NCBI RefSeq assembly: GCF_025698545.1
Contig: NC_068572.1
Location: 2,728,001-2,792,000 of the forward strand
Source of the DNA: Gossypium raimondii
Lineage: Eukaryota > Streptophyta > Magnoliopsida > Malvales > Malvaceae
Length of the DNA stretch: 64,000 nt
Reading direction: 5' to 3'
Part shown: piece after piece, positions 34,041-45,409 of the stretch
Layout: every line of letters starts with the position of its first letter
Numbering within the stretch: position 1 is the stretch's first letter
Notes under the pieces: model-generated
What the model was told of the DNA's origin: nothing
Database searches by the model: none
Seen by the model: the letters and a program-made list of their open reading frames with translations, nothing else
Made by a program: the position numbers and the translations under genes

Positions 34041-34706
34041 CCTAAATAAAAATGTTAATTAATTACAAATAATAATTAAATTATTTTTCCTGGACAAATG
34101 ACTTGTGACCATTTTACTTTTCCATTTATCATGTCATGCCGATGAAAAAATATCATTTACCATATTTGGGCTATGAATTCCACTATTGTAAGTGGTGTTA
34201 TGTCATGCAGAAGTTGTATGCCTAATGTACCAACTTTTGACTCTATTACCAATTTGAACTTGGGTTTTTAATATCTATGCAAAGAAGGGCAGAAGGTCTT
34301 TGGGAGAACCCTTTAGGAAAACACTAGACAAGAACATCCCTAGATTGTCAAGTGTTGAACTTGTTCCCTTGGTTGAAGGATCTTCACTTGTAGCTACTTC
34401 TTTGTTGAAATATGTTCCTCCGAATGTTGTTGCCTCCACCCCTTTGAATAGCCTTTAAGGTACTAGCCTGTAAATGAGCTTGAAGGTTATAGAAATCGCA
34501 CCCTCCTTCAAGTGGCAAAGACATATGTCCCTCTACTAATATATCTTTAGTCTACCTTTTATTTTCTTACTTGTGTGTTGGTTTTTTTTTATAACGAATG
34601 AGAGAGAAAACTTGGAGTAAAAACTTCAATTGTTGGAGGGGGAATTGGAAGTTTTAAAGAATAAGTGTTTGAATGAGGATAGTCACCCGAAAAGAGACCA
34701 ATTACA
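34041..34706. other. Coding-like remnant of unknown origin, part 1
   Basis: GC content and codon-like texture rise between about 34240 and 34700, with short open pieces in different frames. The last ~110 bases read as a charged, helix-forming stretch. The text resumes at 35917 after the solo LTR, so this was one continuous sequence before that insertion. I do not recognise the protein; it may be part of another decayed mobile element. Confidence 0.35.
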
Positions 34707-34711
34707 TTATG

Positions 34712-35911
34712 TGTAACACCTTAATTCTGGCTCAGAAGTCCAGTTGGATCCAAAGCCTTATAGTGGTCGCTAGCACGAACTAGTTCAATCAATCATTCAA
34801 TTTAGTCTCGAAATTAAAAATTCAAAGAAGTCCATGATTCATAACAATACTAAAAATCTAAATTTTATCATTTCATATGAATTTTCTGAAACAATTCATT
34901 TTAGGCTTAATTCACAATTTAGCCCTTGAAATATACCCATTTTTCCATTTTAATACCTAAAATTTTTTGTCCCAATTTGTTACCTAAAGTATCAATTTCC
35001 TCTATTTTTGGTCCATTTGTAACAAAAATTTAAAAAAAAACTCTTAGGCAACTTTGGCTAATGAAAAAGCGGCACATGGCATGTTTTGGCCAATGAAAAA
35101 ATGTCACATGGCAATTAATTTTATTTAAAATAAATTATTAAATTAAAAATTAAAAATTATAATATTAAAAAATACTTTTGACATTGACCAACCACAACAT
35201 TGACTGGCCACATAGCGCAATTAGAACATGCAATGTGTCCCTTTTTTTTTTTTACTATTATATTGATTAAGAATGTAAAAAAATCATATATAATATATAT
35301 TTTTAAAAAATTAAAAATATTTTTTATAAAATTTTAAAATATATAATTTTAAATTTTAAAAGTCAAAATAATATATAAAATTAAAAATGTTATAAAAATT
35401 AAAAAAGGTATTTAAATTTTTTACACTTTTAGTAATAATATTATTAATTTCAACTAATTTCTTTTCAGTTATCCTATTTTTATAAATTTTATTTTTATAA
35501 AAATTATAATTTATATGTTTTTTCTATCTTTTATATTTATTTATAATTTTAATATATTTAATTTTATTTTTATATTTTAATGTATATATGCATTTAGTAA
35601 AAGAAAATATTTATTTTACATCAAAATGTACATGGCGCTTTGTGATTAGTTACAAGATTTTTTTATCGTTTGTCAGAAAATGAACTAAAAATATAAGGAG
35701 ACATATACCAAATTGAGGATTTAAGTGTATTTTAGATATCAAATTAGGAAAAAAAATTAAGTACCAAAATGAAAAAATTGGGAATTCTTTAAAAGTCAAA
35801 TGATGAATTAAGCCTTTATTTTACCAATATTATACAAATAGTTCGAAAAATTTTCACCGAACTGATCTCATATCAGCATGAACTCAATACTGAAATTTTC
35901 GGGGTGTTGCA
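34712..35911 (+). mobile_element. Solo LTR carrying a nested TIR element
   Basis: It begins TGTAACACCTTAATTC and ends GGGGTGTTGCA, with a 5-bp target duplication ttatg at 34707-34711 and 35912-35916. Without the nested element the LTR is about 280 bp, and no internal retroelement part remains. This is the usual product of recombination between two LTRs. It is a dead fossil of a plant LTR retrotransposon. Confidence 0.8.
34904..35814. mobile_element. MULE-type TIR element nested in the solo LTR
   Basis: The ends are GGCTTAATTCAC... and its inverted form ...GAATTAAGCC, with imperfect inverted repeats of roughly 130 bp. The flanks ttcatttta (34895-34903) and tttatttta (35815-35823) form a 9-bp target duplication with one mismatch, which is the size Mutator-like elements make. 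The 911-bp interior has no transposase and is extremely AT-rich, so the element is non-autonomous. It inserted after the LTR was in place. Confidence 0.75.
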
Positions 35912-35916
35912 TTATG

Positions 35917-36300
35917 TTATTAAGAGCAAGGATAAAGAGTTGGCATTGTTGGAGAGAGAGACAAAGCATTGTCTGAGGAACTGAAGAGGGTAATGAAGGA
36001 GCTACCTGTTGATACAGCAAAGAATGAAGATCTAGTCGAGCAGATAATCAACACTACACAATGCCACCGCGAATGGACGCTTTGGAAATGCAGCTAAAGT
36101 ATGGGCCATTAGATTTCCTCATGAGTTGTTGCATCCCGTGTTAGAACCCTTATTAAAAAGAGTGGAGCTTCGTGCTACTGTTGCTGCTCCACTAGAGAAT
36201 AATGAGAGACTACGAAGGAAGCTACTCTAGATGCTACCCTAGGCTTTGAATAGAATGTTATAATTAGTCAAGCGACTACTGTTGTCGAGGATGACTGAAC
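35917..36300 (+). other. Coding-like remnant of unknown origin, part 2
   Basis: This continues the texture of 34240-34706. The + strand gives short charged pieces such as ELKRVMKELPVDTAKNEDLV, suggesting a former coiled-coil protein, but no frame stays open. I cannot assign a family. Confidence 0.35.
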
Positions 36301-37651
36301 TTTTATATTGTTTTTATGAACCATTGGTTTTGTTTTTTCGTGTTTGTTGTTTATGATCTAGGTTCAAAGTTGTTTGGATCAGTGACGATCAGGCTAGGTT
36401 GCTTAGCAGAAGAATCCATGAAGGATTCCCAGAAATGACATCAATTCTTGACATCGTTTTTGTGATATTGGTCAAGGTAGGTTGAAGGTGAGCTATTGGT
36501 GATCAGTAACACAAAATCAAAGGGTGCAAGAGTCTTCTGAAGCACCCTCTGCTTAAGACAACAAAGTATAACGGAAGAAGGATCAAAGAAAGCAGGGTTT
36601 ATGGAAGAGATTGTTTTCGTACCTGATCAACATGGTGAAAGTGCATATTTATAGGCTTTGTGCCTAGAGCTGCTCGGGCTGGTGCCTCGATTTCAGTTGG
36701 TTGTGCTTGGGCATTTTTTTCGCATATTCAAGGTCATTAGCTTCCTACCTTATTTCGTTTTAACTCTTCTCGGTCCTTGATTGTGCGAAAGCTTTTGAGC
36801 TTTGCACAAGAAGGTCCCTTCTGAAGCATTTCAAACCTGTTCTTATTATATTATGAGCTGATAACCTTTTTGTGGGTTTTTGGTGATTGATTAGCCTACT
36901 ATTGATTAAACCATTATATTTGTCTGGGCTTGAGCCTGTGTGTATTGTCTTTAGGTCTAGTACATTGAATTTTGTGTATTAAAACTGTTATATTGGATTT
37001 AGATGTGTTGAATGAGTTGAGATAAGGCTATTCAAACTGAAAAAAGAAGATTAACACACTTGTGAGTCGGCGTAGCTATGCGTGTCGACGGTGCTTGGTT
37101 TGCATGCTTGATTAATTTCCTCGACACCTACGGCTCGTTGTCGACGGTATTTCCTACTTGGTGATTCGCAGAAGTTCCTGCAGCCGTTACCCCCATTATT
37201 CACATTTTTGTTTGTGGAAATCAACAGAAAATACACCTACTGCTGCTGCTGCTGTATACAATACCGTATATCTTAACAAGGCTTTACACCATTCAATATT
37301 AAAAAAGAAAAAGAAAAAGGAAGCCGTCCCATCAGATCATATGGTAGTTAATTTCCAACTTTCACATTTTTTATTCAAGTAAAGTCCTGATGAAGCAATG
37401 TATAATAACCATTTAAGAAAACATATGGCAACAGCAACCATTCTAAGCATTCTAAGCAAGCACCAAAGATAAGGCACCGATAAAATGTATAAATATACCA
37501 GAAACAGAACAGCAATTATCATTAAGAACTTTCTCCAAAATCACTAACAAAACCTCCCAAAAAGGCACAAAACAAAATATTAAACCTAAGGATAACTTCA
37601 ATAATAATTAAAAAAAAAACTAGTAAAAAGTTCCAACAAGAAGAGTGGTGC
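36301..37651. other. Spacer between element debris and HSP90 copy 2
   Basis: No gene is recognisable. The part 37390-37651 is the 3' untranslated region of HSP90 copy 2 and resembles the corresponding part downstream of copy 1. A short (CTG)n run lies near 37240-37252. Confidence 0.5.
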
Positions 37652-40584
37652 TTAGTCAACTTCTTCCATTTTGCTGCCTTCAGCATCAGCATCCTCCAAT
37701 GGGGGCATATCAGCATCAGCTTCAGCTTCACCTGCATCCTCGTCAATGCTCAAGCCGAGTTTCAGCATCCTGTGGATTCTGTTGCCAAAGGTGTTAGGTT
37801 CATCAAGGCTGAAGCCAGAGGTGAGGAGAGCAGTCTCAAAGAGAAGGAGAACAAGGTCCTTCACAGATTTATCATTCTTGTCTGCATCAGCTCTCTTTCT
37901 CAGCTCTTCCATGATGGGATTCTCCGGGTTGATCTCCATTGTCTTCTTGCTTGACATGTAACCAGCCATGCTGTTATCCCTCAAAGCCTGGGCCTTCATG
38001 ATTCTCTCCATGTTTGCAGTCCAACCATACTCGCCAGTCACTAAACAGCAAGGTGAGTCAACAACACGATCAGAAACCACAACCTTTTCAACCTTGTCAC
38101 CCAGCACATCCTTGATGACCTTGCAAAGACCCTCAAACTTTTCCTTCAAAGCTTCCTTCTTCTTCTTCTCATCCTCACTCTCATCAAGTTTAAGACCTTC
38201 CTTGGTAGCTGACACAAGCTTTTTGCCCTCAAATTCTTTGAGCTGTCCGACAGCATACTCATCAATAGCATCAACCATGTAAAGGACCTCATAACCCTTC
38301 TTCTTCAGCTTCTCAAGGAAGGGAGAGTTCTCAACTGCCTTTTTACTCTCACCAGTGATGTAGTAGATATCATTCTGACCCTCCTTCATTCTGGTCACAT
38401 AGTCCTTCAAGCTGGTCAGCTCATCACCACTCTTGGTGGAGTGGTAGCGGAGCAATTCGGCAATTTTAGTCCTGTTCTGAGAGTCCTCATGGATACCAAG
38501 CTTGAGGTTCTTTGAGAATGCCTCATAAAACTTGTTGTAATCTTCCTTGTTCTCTGCTATTTCAAAGAAGAGCTCAATGCACTTCTTTACCAAGTTCTTG
38601 CGGATAACCTTCAAGATCTTGTTTTGCTGCAACATTTCTCTTGAGATGTTCAAAGGAAGGTCCTCTGAGTCGACAATACCCTTAACAAAGCTGAGGAATT
38701 CAGGAATCAACTCCTCGCAGTTGTCCATGATAAAGACACGTCTCACATACAGCTTAATGTTGTTGGGCTTCTTCCTTGTGTCAAAGAGATCAAAAGGAGC
38801 CCTCTTGGGGACAAAGAGGACAGCCTTGAACTCAAGTTGCCCCTCAACTGAGAAGTGCTTGACGGCCAAATGCTCTTCCCAGTCATTTGTAAGGCTCTTG
38901 TAGAAAGCAGCATATTCTTCCTTGGTAATCTCCTCAGGCTTCCTCATCCAGATGGGCTTCTGTTTGTTCACCAAAGACCACTCGTGCGACACCTCCTTAA
39001 TCTTCTTCTTTTTCTTTTCTTCCTTCTCTTTCTCCTCATCAACATCCTCAACTTTCCCTTCTTCGTCCTTCTTATCCTCCTCATCTTCATCATCAGAAAT
39101 CTCCTTCTCAGTGGTCTTCTCAATCCAAAGGGAAATCGGGTAGCTAATAAATTCAGAATGCTTCTTAATCAAATCCTTCAAACGTCGCTCCTCAAGGTAC
39201 TCAAGCTGATCCTCTTTCAAAAACAGAGTAATCTTTGTACCCCTACCAAGGTTCTCCCCGGAAGTATCCCTGGTAACAGTGAATGAACCACCAGCTTGGG
39301 ACTCCCACACATATTGTTCATCATCATTATGCTTTGCGGTTACAATAACCTTCTCAGCAACCAAGTATGCGGAGTAGAAACCAACACCAAATTGACCAAT
39401 CATACTAACGTCAGCACCAGCAGCCAGTGCTTCCATAAACTCCTTAGTACCAGATCTTGCGATTGTACCAAGATTGTTCACCAAATCTAAACAACAGAAA
39501 TATATAAATGCATTAGATTCCCATTTTAAACGAAACTCCACAACTAAATGCACAATAGTTGATACTCCAATACTCAAGAAAACACTTACCAGCCTTAGTC
39601 ATGCCAATACCACTGTCAATGATGGTCAGTGTATTGTTAGTCTTGTCTGGAATAATGTGGATGAAGAGCTCAGGTTGAGCATCTAGCTTGCTCTTGTCTG
39701 TTAAGCTCTCAAATCTGATCTTATCCAAAGCCTACAGCGAACATGTACAAGATTAAACGAACTACTAGCATTATGTTATGCACGTTAGATTCACGAGATC
39801 ATTTTTATTCACTATTCATCCATACCAATAAAGAGCACAAATTCAAACCAACCTTTAAGTCTAAAAAATCAGTCATTTGGACAACAAATGAACATAGCGT
39901 ATCATGTATTGAATAAACAAGCTACCAGGAACAGGTTTAACATTATTTTAATTACTAATCATACCTAAAGGCCCCTTAATTTGCAGTATGTTTAACAAAA
40001 TTAGATTCACGAGATCATTTTCACTCACTTTTTTACAATTCATAAACACCAATAAAGTGCGCAATTTGAATCTAACAACATGAAGCTTTCATAAAAGAAG
40101 GAAAATTCTCACTCTCGACTAACTTTTATGCATACAAAATTACTCACTTTTATCCGTAACGATAAAAATACATCAAATGCTAAATCTAAAAATCTTTTAC
40201 TGACTAATAAAAGCCATATGCAAATCAAATTGAATAACCAATGAACAGACATCCAGAATTAAACGTCAGAATAACCCTGAACAAAACCTATACCTTCCAT
40301 CATGAAGAATGAACAAACAAACAAAATCCACCATCATCAAATCACAAAATATCAGATTCATTTAAAAAAAGCATTCAAAAGGAAATTAAAAAAAGAAAAA
40401 GGAAAACTCAATATTTCTCAGTTTTTAAAAACGAAAAATATCATAAAAAAAGGAAACTTACATCGGATGCGTTGCTGATGAGCTCACGAAGAAAGATCTC
40501 TTTGTTGCTGTAGAAAGTGTTGATGATCAAGCTAAGAAGCTGATTGATCTCAGCTTGGAAAGCAAATGTCTCTGTATCCGCCAT
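37652..40584 (-). CDS. HSP90: Cytosolic HSP90, copy 2, intact
   Basis: This is a dimeric ATP-driven chaperone of the cytosol and nucleus that matures kinases, receptors and NLR immune proteins. Exons 40584-40462, 39731-39590 and 39486-37652 on the minus strand encode 699 residues, the standard length. N-terminal GHKL ATPase: catalytic Glu34, Asn38 in ELISNASD, Asp80 in DSGIGM, and [15 protein letters not shown] charged linker of about 35 Asp/Glu/Lys residues lies near 215-255. The middle domain carries [19 protein letters not shown]. The C-terminal dimerisation domain ends in MEEVD, the TPR co-chaperone dock. The gene has two introns like the constitutive plant members. The stretch from about 37925 to 39620 looks identical to copy 1, including intron 2, apart from the base missing there. 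Confidence 0.97.
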
Positions 40585-40721
40585 TAATGAATAACCTCTA
40601 AACTCCCGATCTAAAATACGCTTAGCAAAATGAGAATCTCGAAAGCTTTCGAGGTTAGATTTTGAAGAGAGAAGAAAAAGAACAAAGTGAGGCACTGCTC
40701 TGAACTTGCACGAAAAGAGAG

Positions 40722-40760
40722 TTTATATATAAAACTTAATTAGGGTTTCTAGATCCTTCC
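40722..40760 (-). promoter_or_regulatory. HSP90 copy 2 core promoter
   Basis: The minus strand has a TATA box (tttatatataaaa at 40722-40734) preceded by a telo-box (AAACCCTAA) and GGAAGGATCTAGAA. The latter is the same imperfect heat shock element (GAA, ATC, GAA) as in copy 1. Conservation of this block, while the rest of the upstream DNA has diverged, supports function. Confidence 0.6.
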
Positions 40761-41713
40761 ATTGCCGCTCTTTTTTATATTAAAAATATATTTATTAGAA
40801 AAATAGCAATAATTGAAGCTGAAAAATAAATACTATCAACCAACGAAATCTATATATATTTTTAGAGATGGAACAATCTTATTATAGATTATGGTTATAT
40901 TTTTTTTTCTATAATATCTAGAATTACAAATAGTTACTCCCCAACTCATAAATGAGAAGAAAATGGGCTTCAACACACTTGAATCCACATCTTCCTGCAT
41001 TGACAATAATACCCATACTAATCGAACCAAAATTCAATCGGCTACTATTAAGTAGGATTTGATATGATGAAAAATACATGTAAGAAAAATATGAAATAAT
41101 TTTTTTCAATTAAAATGATCAATTAAAATATTATTAAATATTTAATCCAAAAATTTAGTGCAAATAAAGTTTATGATAAGATATTAAATACATGAATACT
41201 ATTGGTATTTAATAAAGGTAAATTTAGGAATTATCACTACATTCTCAAAAAAATTAGTGAATCAATCGTGATAACTTTCTAAATATTTTAATTAATATTT
41301 TTTAATGTCTACCAAACGTTGTAAAATAACATCTTGTTGAAATTATAACATTAGAAAGTACCAAGCGCTACCTTAATAAATCATATCAAGTCATTGCAAG
41401 CTTGGCCCTAAGGGTTGTTTGATAGTGCAGCAACCTAGGGCCCAAAACTGAAAGGGGTCCAAAAAAAATATTCTTTTAGCTTTTAATATGAAGAAAATTC
41501 AAACTAAAATAAATTAATTAAGTGACTAGTACTTCCATTTTTTTTGTTACCATAAATGCTTCATATCTTAGGGTCCTAACAAATTTTCAGTTTTTATTGT
41601 ATTGTATTTTGTAATTTTTCCTAAAATAGGCTCAATTTATTGTTTCGCCTAGGGCTCAAAAATGTCAAGAACGAGTCTAAATCATTGTATCATTGAATAA
41701 AACATTATTTGAA
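40761..41713. other. AT-rich spacer
   Basis: No gene is seen. A patch at 41390-41660 ('gggttgtttgatagtgcag', 'cctagggctcaaaaatg') is less AT-rich and may be an old element remnant, but no family is recognisable. Confidence 0.5.
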
Positions 41714-41988
41714 AACTTGTAAATAAAAACTATTGAATTTACTTCAATGTGATTAAAATTAATTAAAATTGTGATTTTCTCATTTCTTACATAAAAAACT
41801 TCTTTAAAATCCTAAAAGGAACTTGTAAAGTTATTATTTTCTTATCTCCTGCCCTGTATTTCTCTATAATAAAATTATAAATTTTTTAGGATTTTAAAGA
41901 AGTTTTTTTCTTGTAGGAGATGAGAAGATAATAAAATTAATCAATTTTAATTATATTCAAATAAACTTAATAGTATTCATTAATAAAT
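41714..41988. repeat. Foldback element with ~100-bp inverted arms
   Basis: The left arm 41714-41818 and right arm 41886-41988 are imperfect inverted copies. The best-preserved part is 'cttctttaaaatcctaaaa' against its reverse complement at about 41887-41905. A 67-bp spacer lies between. The transcript could form a long hairpin. It is probably a small foldback MITE or a source of small RNA. Confidence 0.6.
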
Positions 41989-42544
41989 TTTCATTTTTTT
42001 CCTTTTACTTATTAATGAATTTATTTGACATGGTACAATGATGATGTATGAGATTTATATAATATGTATAAAATTAAATAAAAATAATTTAAATTATAAA
42101 TATTAAACCCCAAATATTTTTTTATAAATTTTGATTTTAATTGTTTTATTTAAACACTTTATTCATATAAAATTAATAAAAGATGAAAATATCATTACAT
42201 CATAATTAAAAATAATTTTTGTTATTTTGTTAAGAAAATAATATATAAAATTTTATATTGTTTTTTAAATAAATTAAATTACGTACATAACCTTTTTAAT
42301 ATATTACGTTCATTTTAAAAATTAATTATTTGGTAAATTCTCAATTGAGTTGGTGTTCAATTAATTTATCATATTAAACTCAATAAAAATTTAAACAATA
42401 ACTAGATTATGATACACCTCATGATTTGCGTGAAAATATTTTTGTAACAAATTTACAAAATTAAATGATGTAAAAACTAAGTATGACTTTAGCTGAAATG
42501 ATAAAGTTGAGGTGTGAAAATCATAATATTTTGAATTTAAATCT

Positions 42545-42586
<42 letters not shown>

Positions 42587-43443
42587 TTGTTTAGATTTTA
42601 TATAAAATATAAAAGAAAAAATATCTTCAAAATATTTTTGTTGATTTGTAAAAACAATGAGGTTTTTTTGTAATTTTACAAATAAATTGAAACTCAGTTA
42701 ATAAGTGGTATTAATTCGATAAACTAATAAATAATAGTATAGAGATGGATATATATGTATAAAAAATAGTAATTGTCGATAAAGTAATAAAATGTAAACT
42801 ATTTTAATGTTTTAAATATAATAATTGATAAATTATTAAAATTGCAAATAAATTTTAATTGAATTTATTAAAATTTATTAGCCGTACAAGTTCCAATTCA
42901 TATAAAACATCGTATCCTTATACATATATACAAAAGCTTTTGCTCTAAAAATTACGATTTAACTACTAACTGGAGGCATTTAATTATTAATTACATTGAA
43001 CCACTTTATACACATAAACATATTTGCGACATTTATTCCCACCGCACATTCATAACTCAAATGTAATTATCTTGTAGATGCATCTACCAAAATCATATTA
43101 AAACATCCATTTGTTGGATAAGCGGGTTCATAGTTTTTTAAAAAATGCTACAGATTCAATTTTAACTTTTGTTAGTGATGTTTTTAATAACTCATATTCT
43201 TTGAGAACAATCAACGATTAAAAAATCTTTAAAATTAAGTATCTTTAGGTTCTTTAATAAATTTCTATGTAAATTCTTATGTTGCCGCATCATTATTGAT
43301 TGAGACAATTTAATCAATCATGCTAATTAATTAGTATATTTGGACTCGTAAATTTGAAATTTATTATGCACGTGATTCAATAATACTAAAGTAAACTTTT
43401 AGTTTACAATTGGACGTGACTTAACCATACAAACAATTATACT
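41989..43443. other. Very AT-rich gene-free stretch
   Basis: Only low-complexity A/T sequence is visible, with an (AT)n run at 42549-42584. There are no open frames with coding character. Confidence 0.6.
42549..42584. repeat. (AT)n microsatellite
   Basis: An uninterrupted run of about 18 AT units. Confidence 0.9.
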
Positions 43444-44512
43444 AAGGCTCCATTTGTTTCACTGAAAATGGCTTCCGGAAAATGATTTCTGGAAAATGAC
43501 TTACTTTTCTAGAAAAACTAATTTTTTTTGGTGTTTGGATGAATCTGTGTAAAATATTTTCTTTTGTTTGGCAGGTTCTTTAAAAATATTTCATAAAAGT
43601 CGTTTTCAATGAAACAAACATACATTTGAGATTTTTTTTTATTTTTTATTGTTTAATTGAGTTTATTTTATATCTATAATTTTATATTTTACATTGTTTT
43701 TACATATATTAAAAATATTTTGTTAAATTTAGGTTCATTGCAACGATTATTTTTAGTTACATGACTACCAACTGAGTATTTTTATATTTAAAATGTGACT
43801 TTAACAAATTTGACAAAAAATCAACAATGTCGTGATTGAACTTTATTTTCAAATCTGGAAAGTAAAAGGACTAAATTCTTGAAAATAAAAGTCTGAAACT
43901 AAATTGCAAATTTGTGAAGAGTATATAGACTTATGACACATTTTAACATTTATACTACAAAATATTTATTATTAATATATTTATAATTGTAATAAATATT
44001 TAGTATTAAAATATTAATATTGATATTTTCAATAATATGTGAATACTATTATTTAAAATTAATTATTTTAAAATTTACTTTTAAAATAAAATTTAAATAT
44101 TAAATATTAAATAATGTATTAAAATAATAAATTATATTAATTATATTAATAATTTATTATATGACTAAATATAAATAATTAAATACGTATGTTTAATAAT
44201 ATTAAAAAATATAATATTTTATATTAATATTTTAAATATTTTAAAATAAAATAAAATTATTATCAATATAATAATATTAAACTTGATTTAAGTTAATTTT
44301 TATATAAAAGTAAAATTATCTATTGAGGAGTTTTTTCCGGAAAATGACTTACGCTTTTCAAAAGGGTAAGTTATTTTACAAGGAAAAAGGCTTATTTTCC
44401 GTTGACTTGTAAGTCATTTTCTGTTGACCAAGCTGTTTTCTGTAAAACAAACACAGGAAAATACAGAAAACATTTTCTGTAAAACCTTTTACATGTAAAC
44501 AAACGGACCTTA
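43444..44512. mobile_element. TIR element with 'CCATTTGTTTCAC' ends
   Basis: The left end AAGGCTCCATTTGTTTCAC pairs with a right end whose reverse complement is AAGGTCCGTTTGTTTAC. Several 'ggaaaatgacttac' motifs lie inside both ends in opposite orientations. The core is extremely AT-rich with no transposase. I could not fix the target duplication, so the superfamily is left open. Confidence 0.65.
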
Positions 44513-45409
44513 TATTGTATTGAAGAAAACACCAAATTAATAAGTGGTGTGATTAAAATATAAAATCACATCCTAAAACCACATGCATTTTTGATTAAAT
44601 AATAATAATGAAAGCAATTAGTGGTGCGAGATTTAATCTTTTTGTAGGTGATGATTTTTTTATTACGTATTATGAAATAAATAATAAAGAGAGTAAAATA
44701 ACAAGAAAAATAAGAGAGCGAAAGAGAACGCATTTATTCAAAATCAAAATTCGTTGGAAAGATAATCATAATAATATCACTTAATCTAAACGGTGATTTA
44801 TCAAATTATGTAAAAAGTTAAAGCATAAAGATTAAATATTAAATTAAACGTAATACAAAGACTGAAATTGCAATTTAATCATTTTATATATTCTAAAAAG
44901 TAGAGGATTAGATTTGAAATTTATCCTTTATGTTAATAATGTAACAAAAAAAAAGCCTTGGGCACTTCTCCATAAGTCAATCGTAACTCAAGCTACAAAA
45001 TTTCGATTTACTTAAATTCAAAATTCATTGGAAAGCTAATCATAATAATATCACTTAATCTAATATTGTTTGAATCAATTTCAAGGACGAAATTGAAAAG
45101 ATCCCTAAATCATTGCAGATTGTTTCAAAGATTTGGTTTGGAGATACACAAATTATGAAATTATACTAATTAATTTTAAAATCAATTAGGAAACTTTAAT
45201 CTTTAAATAAAATCAAATCCCCTAAAATATTGGCTTCCAAAATGGAAGAATTTCCATTTCCCACCCTTCATCAATGGGTGAAATCAAGCAAATTATTTCC
45301 AAAAAAATAAAAATAAAAAATACCCATACACACAAAGAGCATTTAGCACCACATCACAAGCAACATATATATAAACAAACCAAAACATATAAGATCAAAG
45401 ACCAAAGCA
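44513..45409. other. Upstream region of the subtilase gene
   Basis: This is AT-rich. A TATA-like 'catatatataaac' lies at about 45364-45376 only ~35 bases before the start codon, so the true core promoter may be further upstream. A 'ttggaaagataatcataata' block occurs twice (near 44755 and 45030). Confidence 0.5.

Noticed and set aside
42549-42584. AT run as a replication origin or matrix attachment site
   Set aside because: It is a plain dinucleotide microsatellite in an AT-rich desert, and nothing else supports such a role.
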